From assembly GCF_002902565.1 (NCBI RefSeq), contig NZ_PPRC01000020.1:1-59576 (forward strand): a stretch of 59,576 bases of DNA, given 5' to 3'. Numbering within the stretch: the first letter of the stretch is position 1; each line of letters begins with the position of its first letter. Positions 53,572 to 59,576 of the stretch are shown here, piece by piece. The notes beneath the pieces were generated by a model. That model was not told where the DNA came from, searched no databases, and saw only the letters and a program-made list of their open reading frames with translations. The DNA comes from Staphylococcus petrasii. Lineage in GTDB: Bacteria; Bacillota; Bacilli; Staphylococcales; Staphylococcaceae. The translations under genes were made by a program, and so were the position numbers.

Positions 53572-54549
53572 TTAATGTGAGTATAATTTCTTCTGTAATT
53601 TCTCTTCAGTAAATACCCAACCTATATAAGAATGATCGATATGATTATCTTTATCTAAATGTGCAATAGCTGCAAAAGAATAATGACCTTTATTCAAATA
53701 ACGTAAATCGATTAATCTAATTTCGGTAGTATCATCATCTAGTTGACGTGACTGCCAACGATAAATTGATGAGAAATTTAAAAATGTTCTAATATCAGGA
53801 TTACCTTTAATCTGCCATAATAATGAATCTGGTGAAAACTTCTGACGTTTAACTTTGTCAGTAAATGTGACGTTTCGACCGTAAGCACGTCCCACATAAT
53901 CATGTTCTTCAGTTTGAATTGCGACACGCCACTCCATAAATTTCATTGTAGGTGCTACAAAGATTTTAACTGGACGATGTTGTTGTTGAATTTGTTTTAA
54001 AGCTTGTTTGCGAATAATCGCTTGCATTTTAAAACGAATAATATAATAAACGATAAGTATTGCTATAATTGGGAAGAATACTAAGAACGGATGAACTCCG
54101 AATGCCCAAATGATAATACCAAGACATAAAATACCAAAGATGATTGGATCAAATGTATTAATAACACTGAGTTGAATCCACTTATTAGTAATAGGTCGCA
54201 ATGCTTGTGTACCATAAGAATTGAAAATATCTACAAATACATGAAGAAATACTGCAAGTTGCGCCCACAACCATATATGCGTTGCATCAATATGTGGAAA
54301 TAAAATGTAAATGGCGAATGTAATTAGTATCGGCCACAAAATAGTAAACGGAATTGAATGTGTGATACCTCTATGATGAGAAATGTAAGTTGCATTATTT
54401 TTTAATTTTAAAACAGTATCACCATCAGGGATTAAAGATCCAGCAATTAAAGTTGTAGCCGTAGCTGCCATTGTATCCGCCATCACAGGATCTTGCGTAG
54501 CTAAGGCGGTCAGTCCGACACCCATAGCAATATGTGTGGCTGTATCCAT
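53572..54549 (-). CDS. YfhP-family membrane-bound metal-dependent hydrolase
   Basis: The 325-residue protein has the DUF457/YfhP-type N terminus MDTATHIAMGVG, then SHHRGITHSIPF and VFVDIFNSYGTQALRP; the conserved His and Asp residues could bind metal. There are about five membrane segments between residues 60 and 185, followed by a soluble C-terminal domain. Substrate is unknown. It is divergent from mutY. Confidence 0.82.
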   Translation of the reverse strand: MDTATHIAMGVGLTALATQDPVMADTMAATATTLIAGSLIPDGDTVLKLKNNATYISHHRGITHSIPFTILWPILITFAIYILFPHIDATHIWLWAQLAVFLHVFVDIFNSYGTQALRPITNKWIQLSVINTFDPIIFGILCLGIIIWAFGVHPFLVFFPIIAILIVYYIIRFKMQAIIRKQALKQIQQQHRPVKIFVAPTMKFMEWRVAIQTEEHDYVGRAYGRNVTFTDKVKRQKFSPDSLLWQIKGNPDIRTFLNFSSIYRWQSRQLDDDTTEIRLIDLRYLNKGHYSFAAIAHLDKDNHIDHSYIGWVFTEEKLQKKLYSH

Positions 54550-54692
54550 AAAAGTTCACTCTTTTCATTTGAATTTAATATATATTATAATCTAAAAATT
54601 AGAATAACAAAATTAAGACACTTAATAAAAAATAAAAAATTAGTTAAATTGGATAAAGTAGAATAAAAATGAATGTAGAGAGGAAAATATCA

Positions 54693-55736
54693 ATGTTAAA
54701 CGAACCCACTTTTAAAAATAATATCGTTACATGGTTCGAAAAAAATCAAAGAGAAATGCCATGGCGTGAAACAACAAATCCTTATTACATTTGGTTAAGT
54801 GAAGTGATGTTACAACAAACGCAAGTTAAAACCGTCATAGATTATTATCATCGATTCATTAATCGTTTTCCAACAGTCGAAGCATTAAGCAATGCTAATG
54901 AAGATGAAGTTCTAAAATATTGGGAAGGTCTAGGATATTATAGTCGAGCACGTAACTTTCACACTGCTATTAAGGAAGTAGAAGAGAAGTATAATGGCGA
55001 AGTCCCATCATCTCCCGATAAGTTTGCTCAATTAAAAGGGGTAGGGCCATATACTCAAGCAGCTGTCATGAGTATTGCATTTAATCAACCGTTAGCTACG
55101 GTAGATGGAAATGTCTTTCGTGTATGGTCAAGATTGAACAATGATAAACGAGATATTAAGCTGCAGTCTACACGTAAAGCATATGAACAGGAACTACAAC
55201 CGTACGTACAAGAAGAAGCGGGTACATTTAATCAATCTATGATGGAATTAGGCGCATTGGTCTGCACACCTAAAAATCCATTATGTTTATTTTGTCCTGT
55301 CCAAGAAAATTGTGAAGCGTTTAAAGAAGGAACAGTGCTTGAATTACCTGTTAAAACTAAAAAAGTGAGCAAGAAAACTAAAAATCAAAATGTCTTTTTA
55401 GTAAGAAATTCAAAAGGTGAATATTTGATAGAAAAAAGACAAGAAAAATTATTAAATGGTATGTGGCAATTCCCAATGTTTGAAGGAGCAGGTGCGTTAA
55501 AACAATTAGAAGAAAAATTGAATGTTGCAGTAACAATCGCAGACGAAAGAGTATTCCATCTCAAACATCAGTTTACACATATGACATGGGATATAAGTGT
55601 TTATAGTGTCATTGAAGACGTAGATATTTCTCTAGAGAGGTTTAAAGGTCAGTTGGATTGGTTAAATTTAAATGAACGTCATCAATATACGCTTCCTGTA
55701 TCAATGGATAAAATATATAAATTTATTGTCGGATAA
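54693..55736 (+). CDS. mutY: Adenine DNA glycosylase MutY
   Basis: MutY (347 residues) removes A mispaired with 8-oxoguanine. The HhH-GPD domain contains SEVMLQQTQV (catalytic Glu) and GVGPYTQAAVMSI ... TVDGNVFRV (catalytic Asp). The iron-sulfur cluster cysteines fit CX6CX2CX5C (CTPKNPLCLFCPVQENC). The C-terminal NUDIX-like domain (from about 225) reads the lesion. ATG 54693 is chosen because AGAGG precedes it by 9 bases; the in-frame ATG at 54669 has none. Confidence 0.95.
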   Translation: MLNEPTFKNNIVTWFEKNQREMPWRETTNPYYIWLSEVMLQQTQVKTVIDYYHRFINRFPTVEALSNANEDEVLKYWEGLGYYSRARNFHTAIKEVEEKYNGEVPSSPDKFAQLKGVGPYTQAAVMSIAFNQPLATVDGNVFRVWSRLNNDKRDIKLQSTRKAYEQELQPYVQEEAGTFNQSMMELGALVCTPKNPLCLFCPVQENCEAFKEGTVLELPVKTKKVSKKTKNQNVFLVRNSKGEYLIEKRQEKLLNGMWQFPMFEGAGALKQLEEKLNVAVTIADERVFHLKHQFTHMTWDISVYSVIEDVDISLERFKGQLDWLNLNERHQYTLPVSMDKIYKFIVG

Positions 55737-55818
55737 ACTGTTTATCATGCATGACTCGGGAGAACGATGAATTTAGAAGTATTTTTAATGAAGTTTAAAG
55801 TCTTTTTTGAAAATATGC

Positions 55819-55824
55819 TATAAT
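55819..55824 (+). promoter_or_regulatory. -10 element upstream of the nucleoside phosphatase gene
   Basis: TATAAT is preceded by TGC, an extended -10, about 38 bases before the start at 55862. The -35 is weak. Confidence 0.45.
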
Positions 55825-55846
55825 TTAAAGTGCAAAAAATGATTAA

Positions 55847-56404
<558 letters not shown>

Positions 56405-56460
56405 GCATAATAGATGTAATCAGTACATAATTGTTTTATAGTACTTGAGTAATAATAATT

Positions 56461-56522
56461 AGAGGTTGAAACTACTTTTTTATTACAGACGCTACAGTTT
56501 GTAAATTAAGTCTTCAACCTCT
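56461..56522 (+). terminator. Long-loop hairpin after the nucleoside phosphatase gene
   Basis: AGAGGTTGAA (56461-56470) pairs with TTCAACCTCT (56513-56522) around a 42-base loop; the tail is ATTAATTTTC, only partly T-rich. The stem begins with the same AGAGGTTGA as the hairpin at 28265. Confidence 0.55.
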
Positions 56523-56567
56523 ATTAATTTTCATAAATAAGCGTAAATGGATGGAGGGGGAACACGA

Positions 56568-58304
56568 ATGATACGACGATATTTAGAATTCGTGAAACCA
56601 TATAAATATCGTATATTTGCGACGATAATTATTGGTATTATCAAATTCGGCATACCAATGTTAATACCATTATTAATTAAATATGCTATAGATGGAGTTA
56701 TTAATAACCATGCGCTATCTACGAATGAAAAATTCCAACATTTAGCAGTAGCGATTGGGATAGCATTATTTATCTTCTTAATTGTTAGACCACCTATCGA
56801 ATATCTTCGCCAATACTTAGCTCAATGGACAAGTAACAAAATTTTATATGATATTAGAAAGCAATTATATAATCACTTACAAGCATTAAGTGCAAGATTC
56901 TATGCGAATAATCAAGTCGGCCAAGTTATTTCACGAGTGATTAATGATGTGGAACAAACCAAAGATTTCATTCTGACTGGTCTTATGAATATTTGGTTAG
57001 ACTGTGTGACTATTATTATTGCGCTTTCTATTATGTTCTTTTTAGATGTTAAATTAACGTTAGCAGCAATTTTTATCTTCCCATTTTATATTTTAACCGT
57101 TTATTTCTTCTTTGGACGTTTAAGACAATTAACACGCAAACGTTCACAAGCCCTTGCAGAGGTACAAGGATTTCTACATGAACGTGTACAAGGGATGTCA
57201 GTTATTAAAAGTTTCGCTATTGAAGACAACGAAGCGAAAAATTTTGATCACAGAAATAAAAATTTCTTAACTAAAGCCTTTCAACATACGTCATGGAACG
57301 CGTATTCATTTGCAGCTATTAATACGGTAACAGACTTAGGACCAATTATTGTTATTGGTGTCGGGGCTTATCTAGCTATTAATGGTTCAATCACTGTTGG
57401 TACATTAGCCGCTTTCGTTGGATATTTGGAACAATTATTTGGACCGTTAAGAAGATTAGTTGCTTCATTTACAACGTTAACGCAAAGTTTTGCTTCAATG
57501 GATAGGGTATTCCAATTAATGGATGAAGATTATGACATCAAAAATGGCATCGGTGCTCAACCTATTGAAATTAAACAGGGACATATTGAATTAAAAGATG
57601 TAAGTTTTAAATATAATGACAATGAATCACTCATTTTAAAAAATATTAACTTAAATATTGAACGTGGAGATACCGTAGCTTTCGTAGGAATGAGTGGTGG
57701 CGGTAAATCAACATTAATCAATCTTATTCCACGTTTCTACGATGTGACTCAGGGTGAGATCCTTATAGATAATCACAATATTAAAGACTTTTTAACTGGT
57801 AGCTTAAGAAATCAAATTGGTTTAGTACAGCAAGATAATATTTTATTCTCAGATACTGTAAGAGAAAATATATTATTAGGTCGACCAGATGCTACAGAAG
57901 ATGAAGTGATTGAAGCGGCTAAAATGGCAAACGCCCATGACTTCATTATGAATCTTCCTCAAGGTTACGATACTGAAGTAGGGGAACGAGGCGTTAAACT
58001 TTCAGGTGGTCAAAAACAACGTCTTTCTATTGCACGAATATTCTTAAATAATCCGCCTATTTTAATTCTAGATGAAGCAACAAGTGCACTCGATTTAGAG
58101 AGTGAAGCAATTATTCAAGAAGCTTTAGATGTATTAAGTAAAGATAGAACAACTTTAATCGTGGCACATAGACTTTCAACAATTACTCATGCTGATAAAA
58201 TTATTGTTATGCAAAATGGACAAATAGTTGAAACAGGCACACATGATGAACTTATCGCTAAAAAAGGCGCGTATGAACATCTATATAGCATTCAAAACTT
58301 ATAA
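56568..58304 (+). CDS. Multidrug ABC exporter, Sav1866-type half-transporter
   Basis: This 578-residue half-transporter joins a six-helix membrane domain (about 10-315) to an ATPase domain: Walker [11 protein letters not shown]-loop QQDN, signature LSGGQKQR, Walker [13 protein letters not shown] and H-loop VAHRLST. All residues for ATP hydrolysis are present, unlike the TagH-like gene nearby. The whole sequence closely follows S. aureus Sav1866, whose homodimer structure is known. Start ATG 56568 has GGAGGGGG upstream. It probably exports hydrophobic compounds. Confidence 0.96.
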   Translation: MIRRYLEFVKPYKYRIFATIIIGIIKFGIPMLIPLLIKYAIDGVINNHALSTNEKFQHLAVAIGIALFIFLIVRPPIEYLRQYLAQWTSNKILYDIRKQLYNHLQALSARFYANNQVGQVISRVINDVEQTKDFILTGLMNIWLDCVTIIIALSIMFFLDVKLTLAAIFIFPFYILTVYFFFGRLRQLTRKRSQALAEVQGFLHERVQGMSVIKSFAIEDNEAKNFDHRNKNFLTKAFQHTSWNAYSFAAINTVTDLGPIIVIGVGAYLAINGSITVGTLAAFVGYLEQLFGPLRRLVASFTTLTQSFASMDRVFQLMDEDYDIKNGIGAQPIEIKQGHIELKDVSFKYNDNESLILKNINLNIERGDTVAFVGMSGGGKSTLINLIPRFYDVTQGEILIDNHNIKDFLTGSLRNQIGLVQQDNILFSDTVRENILLGRPDATEDEVIEAAKMANAHDFIMNLPQGYDTEVGERGVKLSGGQKQRLSIARIFLNNPPILILDEATSALDLESEAIIQEALDVLSKDRTTLIVAHRLSTITHADKIIVMQNGQIVETGTHDELIAKKGAYEHLYSIQNL

Positions 58305-58307
58305 TAC

Positions 58308-58351
58308 AAAAATCCGCTTATTAAGTATAATCACTTAGTAAGCGGATTTTT
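58308..58351. terminator. Bidirectional terminator between ABC exporter and FUSC genes
   Basis: AAAAATCCGCTTA (58308-58320) pairs perfectly with TAAGCGGATTTTT (58339-58351), and the stem may extend inward. Confidence 0.9.
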
Positions 58352-58367
58352 GTATATCAGTAGAAAA

Positions 58368-59462
58368 TCATAAATCAAAATCTTCATCAGCAATATCAAT
58401 ATCAGTATCGTTACGATGATAAGTGAAGAAACTTAATCGTAATCTATCAAGATGTTCTAAGAAATAACGATATTCTTCTATTGCAGAAATAATTTGCATA
58501 ACATTTGAATATGAATACTCAGTTTGATAAGGATTTTGAATTAATTGTTGTTGGAAAGCATCCATTAAATTTTTCTTTTGAGGATTCTTAATCTGATTAT
58601 CAAAGTGTTCAACATTATACTTTGCTTTCTTAGATAAGCTTTTTAAAATTTGTTCATGATAAGCAGTTAACGAATCCAATTCTAATTTAATTTGGAAGAT
58701 TAAATTGTGATTCACATGATGTAAATCATTTTGGTAACGTGACATTCGATTTAATACTTCATAAGCTTGTCTTGTAGTACCAACAACTTCTTTAAATAAA
58801 ATTTTCTTTCTATTTTGTTGAAAAGCAGTTTTACGTGTTAACGCTTTTTCTTCTTCGTAATAATTAAAAATTTGTTCTAATTTTGTAATGCGAGATTCTA
58901 TTTGTTCACCGTCTTCTTTAATCTGATGATAGTCAGAGGCATCATTTAACACAAGTTTGAACCAAATAAATATATCTGAAGCAATATTTACGGAATTATA
59001 ATATATTTTGGTTTCAAATTTAGGTGGTAGAAAAATCAAGTTAACAATTGAAGCACTAAGTACACCAATCATAACAAGGATAAATCTAAAGGTAGCTGCT
59101 ACATAAAATGATCCAGTGTGTTGCCCCATAATAATAAGGGCAGTTACACCTGCTAAAGTAGCAACGTGCGCTAAATTAATCTTGTATAAAATAGCGATTA
59201 ATAAAATAACTGTTACACCCATAATCACAATATTTTTACCAAATATTGTTACCATAATTACAGCAAGGATTGCGCCAATGACATTACCTGTAGCTTGCTC
59301 AGAGATTGTTTTAATTGAACGATAGATATTAGGTTGCATAGCAACAATCGCACTAATACCCGCTACAGATTTTAAACCAACGTTATCAGGTAAAAAAGAA
59401 GCTATGAACAGAGCAAGGATAATTGCGATTCCAGTTTTTAATATACGAGCTCCTAGCCTCAA
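58368..59462 (-). CDS. FUSC/aromatic acid exporter-like membrane protein, second copy
   Basis: The 364-residue protein has five to six membrane segments in its first 150 residues (LKTGIAIILALFIASFLP, GNVIGAILAVIMVTIFG, VNLIFLPPKFE) and a long helical, charged cytoplasmic domain ending in an acidic tail (DTDIDIADEDFDL). It is a paralogue of the protein at 35261-36271: both keep an LKTG/IKTG start and a LPPK(F/Y) motif at the end of the membrane part. Family is the DUF939/ArAE type; substrate unknown. Confidence 0.78.
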   Translation of the reverse strand: MRLGARILKTGIAIILALFIASFLPDNVGLKSVAGISAIVAMQPNIYRSIKTISEQATGNVIGAILAVIMVTIFGKNIVIMGVTVILLIAILYKINLAHVATLAGVTALIIMGQHTGSFYVAATFRFILVMIGVLSASIVNLIFLPPKFETKIYYNSVNIASDIFIWFKLVLNDASDYHQIKEDGEQIESRITKLEQIFNYYEEEKALTRKTAFQQNRKKILFKEVVGTTRQAYEVLNRMSRYQNDLHHVNHNLIFQIKLELDSLTAYHEQILKSLSKKAKYNVEHFDNQIKNPQKKNLMDAFQQQLIQNPYQTEYSYSNVMQIISAIEEYRYFLEHLDRLRLSFFTYHRNDTDIDIADEDFDL

Positions 59463-59576
59463 CTATAACGCTCCTTTAAAGAAATAATTTTAACTTAGTA
59501 TACAACCGAATCTTTATTCTATACAAGTTTTTATCCTAAATAAATTAAAATAGCCTATTAAATTGTTATTATAATG

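Noticed and set aside
53572..54549. YfhP-like protein considered as a prophage or mobile-element product
   Set aside because: Family and neighbours (recX, yfhH, mutY) match conserved chromosome in Bacillus and Staphylococcus.
55767..55823. 18-residue ORF (MNLEVFLMKFKVFFENML) upstream of the nucleoside phosphatase
   Set aside because: Its end overlaps the TATAAT of the downstream promoter and spacing to GGGAG is too short; no promoter is visible.

Overview
The window is AT-rich, gene-dense chromosome from a Staphylococcus, most likely a coagulase-negative species. The evidence is gene content and order: pcrB-pcrA-ligA-camS-putP-gatCAB-dagK-rlmCD, murT-gatD, vraU-vraT-vraS-vraR, and mgt(sgtB)-recX through mutY to a Sav1866-type ABC exporter. 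Proteins look close to, but clearly diverged from, the S. aureus versions I remember; the CamS signal peptide, for example, differs. No searches were run, so the species is not fixed. I see no rRNA, tRNA, insertion sequence, prophage or CRISPR array.

Layout. 0-9.5 kb: a gene tail cut by the window edge, a C45-type Ntn hydrolase, a 57-residue membrane protein, a lactonase-like beta-propeller, aldehyde dehydrogenase, pyrophosphatase (ppaC), nicotinamidase (pncA), a right-handed beta-helix protein, prephenate dehydratase and bacterial NO synthase. 9.7-14.8 kb: pncB-nadE, which with pncA makes an NAD salvage set, then the yebE/NETI pair, purB and a YerC/TrpR-like regulator. 15-21 kb: the pcrB-pcrA-ligA-camS operon. 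21.2-21.8 kb: a gene-free block of tandem and inverted repeats ending in a Fur-box-like palindrome. 21.9-31.6 kb: putP, gatCAB, dagK, rlmCD, a DUF3267 protein and dinB. 31.7-39.3 kb: exonuclease, ferritin (with a PerR-like box), murT-gatD, a FUSC-type membrane protein, map, an SDR and a nickel/cobalt permease. 39.5-42.3 kb: the VraSR cell-wall-stress operon. 42.3-48.8 kb: YihY/BrkB, ptpA, AmpS, a thioesterase, YfkAB radical SAM and a DJ-1-like protein. 49-59.5 kb: monofunctional glycosyltransferase, recX, yfhH, a TagGH-like ABC pair, a YfhP-like protein, mutY, a nucleoside phosphatase, a Sav1866-type exporter and a second FUSC protein.

How the genes work together. The second half is rich in envelope functions: MurT-GatD amidates lipid II, VraTSR senses wall damage, the glycosyltransferase polymerises glycan, and a TagGH-like pair sits just after recX. 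The first half is mainly cofactor, DNA-repair and translation-fidelity housekeeping. Convergent genes are usually separated by strong hairpins that can terminate both transcripts.

Most notable observations: (1) a TagH-like ABC subunit in which Walker A, signature, Walker B/catalytic Glu and the H-loop His are all altered, so it may be a pseudo-ATPase; (2) an unannotated 19-residue amphipathic peptide gene with a near-consensus promoter and strong ribosome binding site; (3) the 21.2-21.8 kb repeat and palindrome block; (4) two copies of a staphylococcal intergenic repeat, one supplying the end of a coding sequence and the other carrying a nested hairpin insertion; (5) a diverged CamS pheromone region. 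Most other content is conserved housekeeping.
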